NCBI GenBank assembly: GCA_025738555.1
Contig: JAOVFP010000005.1
Coordinates: 434,001-498,000 of the forward strand
DNA length: 64,000 nt
Origin: Cyathus striatus
Lineage: Eukaryota > Basidiomycota > Agaricomycetes > Agaricales > Nidulariaceae
Reading direction: 5' to 3'
Position numbers and translations under genes: made by a program. This document shows positions 1 to 9,437 of the stretch, in pieces (within the stretch, counting starts at the first letter, position 1; the number at the start of each line of letters is the position of its first letter). The notes below the pieces were generated by a model, which was not told where the DNA came from, did no database searches, and saw only the letters and a program-made list of their open reading frames with translations.

Positions 1-380
1 AAATTAGAAGAACACAAATTATACCTTAAACCAGAAAAGTGTTTCTTTGAGAAGGCAGAAGTTGAATATCTCAGACTTATCATTTCAAAGAATTCAGTAT
101 GAATGGACTCTGGAAAAGTAAAAGCCATAGTCAACTGGCCAGTTCCAAACAATAAACGTGAACTCCAACAATTCTTAGGATTCATTAATTTTTATAGAAG
201 GTTCATTCAAGGATTTGCAAAAATAGCGAAACCTCTTCATGAACTAACTGGGAAAAATGAATGGAAATGGGAACTCGATCAGGCATTAGCATTTTCCGAA
301 CTAAAAGACAAAATCATATCGGCACCAATTTTAGCAATGCCGAATGATGATGGAAAATATCAAGTAGAAGCTGATTCATC
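1..380 (+). pseudogene. gyps​y pol, reverse transcriptase C-terminus to start of RNase H
   Basis: The translation runs from the window edge without a start codon. It shows the end of the reverse transcriptase and the connection region (LQQFLGFINFYRRFI, KPLHELTG) typical of Ty3/gypsy Pol. It reaches the first catalytic aspartate region of RNase H (VEADSS) and is then cut by the foldback element. One in-frame stop, TGA at 100-102, lies where related proteins have an ordinary residue just before the MD dipeptide; an ancestral CGA is inferred. The reading continues in the same frame at 3723, so this is one broken gene with the part at 3723-5601. Confidence 0.93.
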
Positions 381-471
381 AAGGGGTGTCAGCCAATTTG
401 ATTATAAAAAGCCCTGGCTTTCTGTGATCACCTACTATTATATATTTACTAATGAATCTATGAGGTTACTA

Positions 472-930
472 GTAGATGTATATGTGATCATAGGTGATCA
501 TATAGTGTTTCAAGAGTATTAGCATATTATTGATACTAATGAATGTATAGGTGATCATAGGTGATCATTAAGTGTTTTCAACTGCACATTGGTCTATTAT
601 TACTACTAATGAATGTATAGGTGATCATAGGTGATCATTAAGCATTTCAAGGGTGTATTGGCTTATTATTATTACTAGTGAATGTATAGATGATCATAGA
701 TGATCATTAAGCATTTCAAGGGTGTGTTGGCTTATTATTATTACTAGTGAATGTATAGGTGATCATAGGTGATCATTAAACATTTCAAGAGTGTATTGGC
801 CTATTATCAGTACTAATGAATATATAGGTGATCATAGGTGATCATTGGGTGTTTCAAGGGTATATTAGCTTATTATTAGTACCAGTAAATGTATAGGTGA
901 TCATAGGTGATCATGCAGCATTTTCAAGGG
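472..930. repeat. Subterminal array of ~69-bp units, left arm (mirror at about 3170-3590)
   Basis: Six units begin at 542, 612, 681, 750, 819 and 888, each starting AATGTATAGGTGATCATAGG or a close variant. Each unit holds two TGATCA palindromes ten bases apart. The same array occurs in inverted orientation in the right arm, ending near 3590. Repeated palindromic motifs close to both ends are what transposase-binding sites look like, but binding is inference. Confidence 0.85.
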
Positions 931-965
931 TGTACTAGCATAATATTGACACTAATGAATGTGAC

Positions 966-1612
966 TCTTCCTACATGTCACATCTGTCACACATATTCAC
1001 GCGCTCCACAAATTTCCCACGCTTCATGTTTGTCACTTAAATTCGCACATGTCACAGTTGCCACACATACTCGCACGCGCCACAGTTGCCACACGTATTC
1101 CCACGTGTCACAGTTGTCACACATATCCGCACACGCCACATTTGCCACACATATTCGCATGCGCCACAATCGTCACACATATTCCCGCACTTCACAATTG
1201 CCACACATATTCACACGTGTCACAGTTGTCACATATATTCTCACGCGTCACAGTTGTCATATATATTCTCACGCGTCACAGTTGTCACACATATTCTCAC
1301 GTGATACGGTCGCCACACATATTCCCGTGCTTCACACTTATAACGCATATTCACATGTGTCACACTTATCATGCATATTCACATGTGTCACAGTTGTCAT
1401 ACGTGTTCGCACGCGTCACAGTTGTCACATATATTCGCACACGTCACAATTATCACACATATTTGCACGCTTCACAATTGTCACACATATTCACACATGT
1501 TACAGTCATCACACATATTCGCACGCATCACAGTCATCACACATATTACCATGTGACACATTTGTCATGATGTCTATACATCACACATGTCATACAAATT
1601 CCCATGCATCAC
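966..1612. repeat. 28-bp minisatellite, left arm
   Basis: About 23 degenerate copies of a 28-bp unit that includes CACAGTTGTCACACATATTC and a CGCGT or CGTGT block. Because 28 is not a multiple of three, each reading frame cycles through all three phases and all three stay open, giving His/Ser/Thr-rich conceptual peptides with a 28-residue period (up to 237 codons from 907). I regard these reading frames as a by-product of the repeat and not as genes. The unit is CpG-containing and clearly unlike the AT-rich centre of the element. Confidence 0.85.
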
Positions 1613-2859
1613 ATTTATAATCCTGTTCATAATATATATCATACATTTTACACACTATATCTATCACATATATTTGCATGTGTGACTTTTGTCACGCTTT
1701 TCAAGCATGTCACATTTGTCACATGTGGTAGTCATGTCACACTTTTTACATATGTCATGTGCAACATGTAGTATAGTTACCTGTATACCATCATTCAAAT
1801 TGTTACAGAAGCAAAGTATCCAAAGTGCACAATAAATTTTTAAAACAAAAGAAATATATATGCTCTTATAGAATTGAAGGTCATACCTTGTGATATGATA
1901 ATTAGAAAATTATGGAAGTGTAGGAGTAATAAGAAGCTAGAATGGAAAATATAGAGTGTATGTAAATCCATAGGTTCATTGACAATCTATGATAAATATG
2001 AAATGAGATGGTATGACATGTTTTACAATCAGAACTAGAGGTGTGATATAATGGTATTGAACATTTTGCTACTGAAAAGGACAGTAATAGAGCCACTCAT
2101 AGATAAAATATGTGAAAGAATGGTGAAATATGTGATTCCACATCACATCAAACTTATGCATCTCAGTCATTATCATGATTCTTGCATCAGCCACTGGTTA
2201 TACTGATATCTTCAACAACACACATTATTGTGTCACATTTTATTTCATGATTTGAGTGTAATATGTTATATAGTTCTTTTAGTATTTGTATCTCTTCCTA
2301 AGTATGAAAATGCCTTCTGTACTTCTCTATTCTTTCTTGCACAGTGGCTATTACTTTTCACTTTTCTAGGATCAGACACCATCTAGGATTGGTAGTCAAC
2401 AGACATTTCAGAATCCTCTCATCCAATTTAACAAGACAACATCAGGAAGTGGTTCATGAGTCTGTTATTGCTGGGTTTCCTGCTCTTGACATAATTTTCA
2501 AAATTAAATAAATTGTTGATGACAAAGGTCAAATTTCATTACTACACAATGGACCAATAGTTAATTGTAATGTCACAGAGTGCTCTGATTCCTTGACTTA
2601 TATAATGTAAAGAAACAATTGACAAACATGACACACATGAAATTTGTGACAGATGTAACATGTCTGATAATATGTGTGAAAAGTGTGACATACATGAAAA
2701 GCGTGACATATGTCATGTGCAGGAATAGGTATGACAAGTTTGACCCACATGGAATATGTGACAAATATAAAGTGTAGGAATATATGTGACAAATATGATA
2801 TGTGTAAAATGTGTGATATATGTTATGCACAGGATCATAAATGTGATGTGTGAAAATTT

Positions 2860-3150
2860 GTGTGACATGTGTGATGTATGTGACATCATAACAAATGTGA
2901 TGCATAGTAATATGTATGACAACTGTGACATGTGAATATGTGTGACAAATGTGACGCGTGTGAATATGTGTGACAACTGTGACGCGTGTGAATATGTGTG
3001 ACAATTGTGAAGTGCAGGAATATGTGTGACGATTGTGACGCGTGCGAATATGTGTGACAACTGTGACATGTGCGAATTTAAGTGACAAACATGAAGCGTG
3101 GGAAATTTGTGGAGCGCGTGAATATGTGTGACAGATGTGACATGTAGGAA
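2860..3150. repeat. 28-bp minisatellite, right arm (inverted copy)
   Basis: The same 28-bp unit as at 966-1612 on the opposite strand, here with only about ten copies. The flanking arm sequence is nearly identical between the two arms, so the arms differ mainly in copy number of this array. On the minus strand it gives the same kind of His-rich conceptual peptide (2573-3211), again judged a repeat artefact. Confidence 0.82.
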
Positions 3151-3632
3151 GAGTCACATTCATTAGTGTCAATATTATGCTAGTACACCCTTGAAAATGC
3201 TGCATGATCACCTATGATCACCTATACATTTACTGGTACTAATAATAAGCTAATATACCCTTGAAACACCCAATGATCACCTATGATCACCTATATATTC
3301 ATTAGTACTGATAATAGGCCAATACACTCTTGAAATGTTTAATGATCACCTATGATCACCTATACATTCACTAGTAATAATAATAAGCCAACACACCCTT
3401 GAAATGCTTAATGATCATCTATGATCATCTATACATTCACTAGTAATAATAATAAGCCAATACACCCTTGAAATGCTTAATGATCACCTATGATCACCTA
3501 TACATTCATTAGTAGTAATAATAGACCAATGTGCAGTTGAAAACACTTAATGATCACCTATGATCACCTATGATCACATATACATCTACTAGTAACCTCA
3601 TAGATTCATTAGTAAATATATAATAGTAGGTG

Positions 3633-3697
3633 ATCATAAAAAGCCCTGGCTTTTTGTGATCATGGGGATCACAGAAAGCCAGGGCTTTTTATGATCA
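3633..3697. repeat. ~65-bp near-perfect palindrome at the right end of the foldback element
   Basis: The terminal block with AAAAAGCCCTGGCTTT occurs twice head-to-head here, separated by ATGGGG, forming a long hairpin. The left end (about 401-430) has the block only once, so the two termini are not equivalent. A terminal duplication of this kind can arise by fold-back synthesis or imprecise repair. Confidence 0.8.
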
Positions 3698-3722
3698 AAT
3701 TGGCTGACACTCATGATTCATC

Positions 3723-5601
3723 TGACTTTGCAAATGGAGCCATTTTATCACAGGAACAAATTGATGGAAAATGGAAACCGATTGCATTTTTGTCACATGC
3801 TTTAAGCCCAACAGAAAGGAATTATGAAATCTATGACAAAGAAATGCTTGCAATTATGAGAGCATTAGATACATGGAGACAATACCTATTAGGAGCATGG
3901 CAAATATTTGAAATCTGGACCGATCATAAGAATCTTCAATACTTCAGAAAACCACAAAAATTAAATTGTCGACAAGCGAGATGGTCAACTGAATTATCTG
4001 AATTTCATTATACATTACACCACAAACCAGGAAATCAAATGACCAAGGCAGACTTATTATCTAGAAGGGCTGGACACAAACAAGGAGAACATGATAACAA
4101 AGATATCATTCTTCTTAAACCAGAACATTTCAGACAGACGTATGAAGTTCATGGTGAAGATGAAGAAATCATGGAACAAGTTTGAAAGTCCAGAAAGAAT
4201 AAGGATAAAGAAGTCATTAAAATGCTTAGTCTTAAATCAAAAGATTGGATCGAATCTCCAGAAGGAATAATCACATGGAAAGATCGAGTATACATTCCAA
4301 AAAATGCCAAATTAAGAGAATGTATAATTAGATTATGTCATGATTCAGCTATATCCAGACATCATGGAGAATATAAAACCCAAGAATTGATCACAAGAAA
4401 CTACTGGTGGCCTCGAATTAGAGCAGACATAATAAAATATGTATCTGGATGTGAAGCATGTCAACGGACAAATATTCACCAATCAAAACCAGTAGGACTA
4501 TTAAATCCAAATAGTATTCCTGAAGGACCCTGGCATACTATATCAATTGATTTTATTGGACCACTTCCATATTCACAAGGATTCGATTTCCTGATGGTGG
4601 TAGTTGATCGATTTACTAAAATGGCAGCCTTTATTCCTTGTAATAAGGAAATTGATAGCCCAGGAGTTGCTGAATTATATTTAGAAAAAGTATTTAAAAA
4701 CTTTGGAATGCCACAACATATTATTAGTGATTGAGGATCACAATTCACATCCCATTTCACAAAAGAATTCAATAAATGATTAGGCATTAAAATGAATTTA
4801 TCAACTGCATACCAACCACAAACAAATGGACAAGTAGAACGAGTAAATCAAGAGATAGAACAATATCTCAGAATTTATGTAAACTATGACCAAGATGATT
4901 GGGTTGACAAAATAGCAGTAACAGAATTTAATTATAATGACACAATACACTGAACAACGGGATACACTCCTTTCTATTTAATGTATGGACATCATCCCTA
5001 CAGAGGGATAAGACCAAACAGAACATCTTGTACTATTGGAGTTGATGAATTTATTACTACAATAACAAAGGCTAGAGAAAATGCGAAAGCAGCTCTTACA
5101 TTGTCAAATGAAGCAATGAAAAGAGGATACGATAGAAACCATAATGAATCACCCAAATACAAACCAGGTGATCTAGTCTATGTAGAAGGAATTAATATCA
5201 AATCTGATCAACCAGTTGCAAAATTAGATGACAAACGTTATGGACCATTTAAGGTTTTAAAGAAAGTTGGATTAGCCTCATATGAAATTCAATTACCGAA
5301 AAACTGGAACTGAAAACATCCAGTATTCAACATGCAACTTCTTACCAAATACATACCAGCTCAATACAAATCACAACAAAAACCAAAACCACCCCCAGCT
5401 ATTATTGTTGATGATCAGGAACAGTATGAAGTAGAAGCAATCTTAGCATGGAAAATAAATCGAAAAAAGGTTTTATATAAAATTAAATGGAAAGGTTACT
5501 CATACGATCATTGTACCTGGGAACCAATTAGCTCTTTATCAGGAGCTAAAAGTCTATTGAATAAATTTCATTGGGAAAATCCAGAAGCTCTAAATATATA
5601 A
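3723..5601 (+). pseudogene. gyps​y pol, RNase H, integrase and chromodomain
   Basis: Continues the reading frame broken at 380. RNase H shows its acidic residues in the contexts YDKEMLAI, WTDHKNLQYF and KADLLSR. The integrase zinc region (HDSAISRHHGEY, then CEACQRTN) is followed by the DDE core: SIDFIGPLP, IISD before a stop, and QTNGQVERVNQEIEQYL. The chromodomain near the end has YKIKWKGYSYDHCTWEP with conserved aromatic residues. Five in-frame stops at 4183, 4732, 4777, 4951 and 5311 are all TGA; the frame otherwise stays open to TAA at 5599-5601. At the first of the two integrase stops related proteins have arginine (DRGSQF context), which fits CGA mutated to TGA. Dead copy; domains certain. 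Confidence 0.95.
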
Positions 5602-5640
5602 ATACATGACATTCCTTACCAAAATTTATTATTCCTCACA

Positions 5641-5814
5641 ATGTACTCTGACAAAGTCATTATCATTCTCTACTTTATTACCATCCTTACCTCCATCACC
5701 CTCATTTTCATAATCACTCACTACCTCCCAATCGCCCTCATAAGAATATTAGACTACTATTGACTTTGACAATTAGAAGAAATGATTGAAATGTTATGAG
5801 GACACGACCTTTAA
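5641..5814 (+). pseudogene. Small hydrophobic reading frame between pol and the polypurine tract
   Basis: A 57-codon frame starting ATG at 5641, in the same frame as pol, ending TAA at 5812-5814, which overlaps the polypurine tract. Residues 6-37 are strongly hydrophobic (Ile/Leu/Val/Phe/Thr-rich) and could form a membrane helix; residues 44-57 are charged. Three internal stops (5761, 5767, 5797) are again all TGA. Some gypsy elements carry an extra reading frame at this place, but I cannot tie this one to a known family. It may be a real third ORF or a chance stretch. Confidence 0.4.
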
Positions 5815-5825
5815 AGGGGGGGTAA

Positions 5826-6201
5826 TGTTAGGATCTCGTCTCTTATCTAATCTCTAATCTAATCAATATCTTATCTATGTCATGTGATTAGTCACATGAC
5901 CTACAATGCAGACACCATGCATATCAACATATGTTACTCATCATGACTGTGGATGCAGTTGCACAGTTCGGCCATACGTAGTACATGAGTTTCTAATGTA
6001 ATTGCACAGTAGAACATGTGTTGTAGTGTAGGTTATTTACATGTGATCTCCTCATGGATTCTTTCTATAAATATGGTCTTTCTTAGTTAGTATTCGCTAT
6101 TCTTGTGCTAGTTTATTCCAGATTAGCAATAAGACTCACTTCTATCTCTTATTCAAGTGTTTAAGTTCAGCTTCGAGTATTTTGCTCATCTGTTGCTAAC
6201 A
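5826..6201 (+). repeat. 3' LTR of the gypsy element (376 bp)
   Basis: Starts TGTTAG right after the polypurine tract and ends CTAACA, a 6-bp inverted pair with the canonical TG..CA borders. A TATA-like TATAAATA at 6066-6073 sits about 130 bp before the end, as expected for an LTR promoter. The 5 bases after it (CTTAC) would be the right target duplication; the left copy is outside the window. Confidence 0.85.
6066..6073 (+). promoter_or_regulatory. TATA box of the 3' LTR
   Basis: TATAAATA in an otherwise mixed-composition stretch inside the LTR, placed where the U3/R promoter of an LTR is expected. Inferred from position and sequence only. Confidence 0.5.
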
Positions 6202-6330
6202 CTTACTGGTTAGTGACATCAATCAATGACTAAGCTTAGTATTACTACTATTAGTAAACAATGCTAGCCAAGACCCTGCCAGGGTCCTAAGTACTAAGTA
6301 TGCACTGACCAGGTTCTGGTTAACAAAATA

Positions 6331-6959
6331 CAGTGTTTAAGTGCTCATCTGTACACCTAAAATTGATCCTCAAATATCTCAGTATATATACAATTTTCTT
6401 GCACTGTACTTGTACTGACAGGTAAAATGACATCTAAGGCTCACTCTGTACAACTTTCAAGCTATTATGTGATGAGGAAAATGATAGAGCCATTTCTTTC
6501 AAATCATGTCAAAATTAGCCTAATCCATCAATTGTACACTCTCGCTTAAGCATGGGAAGCCACGCCAAATGCCAGCACTAAACAACACTCAGTTTACCCT
6601 TCCCCTTGTCCACAGGCTTCCACAGAGCTCATGCCTCAAGATTTATATGGTTAGTTATCTTAGGAATAATTCTGAGGCATTCTTCTGTAAAATAAATACA
6701 ATTAATGCAAATATTTTGGTGTAGAATGGTGTGTAGGAAGTCATTTACATGTTCCAATATTTTGTGACATTGCACAAATTGGGTGTGATTTGAGGTTTAC
6801 CATTTACACACTCATTTTTCATGCACATAACTTTTTGTGCTTTATATCCAACTCATAATACATAGTGAAGAACATCATTTTTGTATGTGGAATGAATATA
6901 TGTTGAGATATGGCCAGGTGTACAGTTGAGGCCCTGTACAGATGAGTGCTCAAACACTG
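6331..6959. mobile_element. MITE with Tc1/mariner-like ends (629 bp)
   Basis: TA at 6329-6330 and 6960-6961 flank a segment starting CAGTGTTTAAGTGCTCATCT and ending with the inverted form (AGATGAGTGCTCAAACACTG). The inverted ends match over about 28 bp with three mismatches. TA duplications and CAGT..ACTG ends are typical of Tc1/mariner MITEs. No coding capacity is seen inside. Confidence 0.7.
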
Positions 6960-7428
6960 TATTCTAGATTGACTAGGATCTAGATCGGCAGCAGTAACTG
7001 CTAGTATGGATGAGTATGGATGGCAGCCAAAATCCTAGTCTCGATCCAAAAACATCCTCACTTGCATGGACAGTCTTGTACCAAAGTAGAGGGTTTTGAC
7101 AGGGCAATGTAAAACAAACAAACAAGTACTTATCCGAAATGTAGTGATCCCTTATATAAGCCATCCCATAGTAATTGATGAAGTCAGATTTGAAGTCATT
7201 ATTGCATTTGAATGGTACAGATTTGTCTGCACCTTTTGGCATGTATACTTCTATATGCTTACTATTTATTCATAAAATTTACACAGGATGGTGGCATTCA
7301 CACTGGGACACATTTCCTCTCTAATAATTCCATGAGCTGGAGTTGAACCCGAGGCCACAGGTGTGATTTACTTCGTTATTTTTCATTGCCCTTCACTTTC
7401 CCTACTTTCGTCTAAGCCCCTCTCACGT

Positions 7429-8704
7429 TTCGTGGTCGGTCTACAGTCAAGGACAATCAAAGGCAACAAGTTTTATAACTCAGCTGCATGATTTTTTAGG
7501 GCAAAACCAACTTGATATTCGAATCCAGCAGCCTCAAATACATTAGAAAAGACACTTTATAAGTTTTTCCCACGATATTTCAAGGTGGCCAAATTTTTCG
7601 GACAAAAAAATGATTTGTGTGTACCTCTTTGGACACCTTTAGGTAAGTCAGTGACTATCTCTACCATCAATCTACCGTGATCAATTGCTTCCATACCCTC
7701 CATTGCCACATTACACACTCCTCTATGCTGCTTCTGACATTGTACTGCTCTGTAGAACATGTTCTCCAGTTTGAAACATTTATTATATTTGTAGTAGACA
7801 TGTTTTAATACAATAATTTATAAGCACTTACCAAAATTGATCAGTTAGATCATTCACATGAAAACAGCATTCATCATGGAATAAAGGAATGATCTCTCAC
7901 TCTCCAAGAAGAAGACTAGGCTCCATTTGTAATAATTCTGGCCCTATATATTGAGCTGTTGGTGCTTGGAATTTCTTCATCATTAGCAAGAAGACTTTAT
8001 CTCTATAATAAACCACATCTATCTCCCAGTTCACTTCCAGACTATCTAGTGTGGTTGGGTCTTCATCCACTGTCTGATCAACTAGGATATCAGAATCAAT
8101 AATTTGAGCACTTGAAGTTGGCAGACTTACATTTGATACATTGGAAGGGCTTGGTGATGCCTGAGACAGATCTCTCAGTCTAAACATATTAGGATTATGT
8201 TTCTTCAATGGATGATCTTGAGGATGGCTCATACTGTTAGAATGTGTTACATTGTGAACATCCTCTCGCAATACTTGTCATTTTGTGTTTAGTGAGTGCG
8301 AAAATCAACCAGATAGCAAATATAGCATTTGATCTCACATCATTATTCCTGTTTGTCAACACAAACCATGTACAGATGTAATTTTTGTTTCATTTTTTGC
8401 TCAACAGCTATTCAATATAACGGCTTAATACATTGGAATTATTAATAATACATAAAAAGGACTCTATTGGCGATTTTTTTGTGTATAAAACGATTTTTTT
8501 TATGGTTGGCCAAATTTTTGGGGGTAAAAAAAATCAAATTTCAATTTTAGAAGGAACGGCTCGTAGGATTGTTGTAAAAATTATATCAACTGAAAGCTAT
8601 TTCAAGTATCTTTCATTCCCGAAGAAGTCCGAGGCCAAAAAAATCGTTGATTTTTTTTGTTGACTTTGATTGTCCTCGACTGTATATCCGGAATAGACCA
8701 CGTG
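7429..8704. mobile_element. Degenerate inverted-repeat element
   Basis: Left end (7429-7468) and the reverse complement of the right end (8661-8704) share CGTGGTC, then ACAGTC-AGGACAATCAAAG and a CAACAA block. Just inside both ends are T/A-rich stretches with related TTGGCC and AAATTTTT motifs. The match is imperfect and no clear target duplication is visible, so the borders are approximate. A minus-strand reading frame at 7897-8232 lies inside. Confidence 0.45.
7897..8232 (-). CDS. Unrecognised reading frame inside the degenerate element
   Basis: A frame of 111 codons from the ATG at 8232 (MSHPQDH...). The first half is Ser/Pro/Asn-rich; the second half has a short hydrophobic-acidic stretch (EVNWEIDVVYYRDKVFLLMM). 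I recognise no domain. A second minus-strand frame at 7557-7760 could be a downstream exon, but no convincing splice sites join them. It may be the remains of an element-encoded protein or may not be expressed. Confidence 0.25.
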   Translation of the reverse strand: MSHPQDHPLKKHNPNMFRLRDLSQASPSPSNVSNVSLPTSSAQIIDSDILVDQTVDEDPTTLDSLEVNWEIDVVYYRDKVFLLMMKKFQAPTAQYIGPELLQMEPSLLLGE

Positions 8705-9437
8705 AAATCGTGGGAGGGAATTTGATGAGCCTAGCCAAATCCGTATTAATCGTCTATCCGTATCCGTATCCAGCGGATAGCCATAATTCGGATATGGATT
8801 GTGGCATCGACCCATGGACAGGCCTAGTTCGGTCCCTTTCACTCGGATTAACAATTGGTATTGTGTACCGCTGCTCTACGTAGTAATGAGACTGTATAAG
8901 CACTGATTTCCATAAGCGCTTAAACGTCCGTTTGCACTCCTGACCTGATGCTTTATTGTGTACTGGGTAGGTTATTATTCTTGACGGCGCTACTAATGAC
9001 AAACATCAGGGAACCGACTGTCCATCATACGGATGACGGCGACGTATTAAATATATATTACCCATGATATCTCATATCTTACAGTGCTTGGTAGTAAGAT
9101 TGTAAAAATGAAAACCATTGTACTTCTACTCTTGTAAATTATGACAATTGCTGGCCAAATGCCACGCTCGGAAACCCCAGTACAACCCTAGCTCGATTCT
9201 CAGCATGATGTAACCACCCGCCAATAACCCGAATATGATGTTTATCTGTTGAGAAGCAAGCCATCATGACGTGGGCGATGTATTACTTTTAAATATAATA
9301 CGTGCGACGTGTGTAAATAGCTTCGATTTTTCCCCACTTTACCCCCCAGATGTTCTCTTTATGATACTTAGAAGTTAGCTAGAGATAAGACCTGAACGAC
9401 GTTTACACAACAGACAGAAGCGACATTGGCATCCGAC
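8705..9437. other. Intergenic, no gene recognised
   Basis: Contains a short imperfect repeat of TCCGTA/TATCCG around 8755-8790 and otherwise unique sequence. The end of this stretch should hold the promoter, and perhaps a signal-peptide exon, of the gene starting at 9438. Confidence 0.4.

Larger units (their letters stand above)
381..3713. mobile_element. Foldback (long inverted-repeat) element inserted in gypsy pol, MULE-like
   Basis: The element is flanked by the same 9 bp, TGATTCATC, at 372-380 and 3714-3722. Removing the element plus one copy restores the RNase H reading frame, so the borders are firm. The ends are inverted repeats containing GTGTCAGCCAATTTGAT, and the arms continue for over 1 kb each with near-identical sequence. 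Each arm has a subterminal array of about 69-bp units and then a 28-bp minisatellite. The central ~1.1 kb is AT-rich and I see no transposase. A 9-bp duplication with long terminal inverted repeats suggests a non-autonomous Mutator-like (MULE) or foldback element; the superfamily is inferred, not proven. Confidence 0.88.
1..6201 (+). mobile_element. Ty3/gypsy chromodomain LTR retrotransposon, 5' end outside window
   Basis: Order seen: end of reverse transcriptase, RNase H, integrase, chromodomain, a small hydrophobic reading frame, a polypurine tract (AAAGGGGGGG, 5813-5822) and a 3' LTR (5826-6201). That order, with integrase after RNase H and a C-terminal chromodomain, is that of chromoviruses in the Ty3/gypsy superfamily. 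All coding parts lie in one frame, before and after removal of the foldback element at 381-3713. The 5' LTR, gag and protease are not in the window. The copy cannot be active: it is split by an insertion and has nine in-frame TGA codons. Confidence 0.95.

Noticed and set aside
907..1620. 237-codon His/Ser/Thr-rich open frame (and its mirror at 2573-3211)
   Set aside because: It is the translation of the 28-bp minisatellite; all frames are open with the same period, and the two copies differ only by repeat number.
4476..4787. Minus-strand frame inside integrase
   Set aside because: Antisense shadow of the integrase coding sequence.
100..5799. TGA read as tryptophan (recoding) in the gypsy element
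   Set aside because: TGG is used freely for tryptophan in the same frame, and the hAT copies show arginine or CpG-derived codons at matching TGA sites, so CGA decay explains it better.
7326..7350. tRNA T-arm-like sequence on the minus strand
   Set aside because: The stem does not pair and no acceptor or anticodon arm is present nearby.
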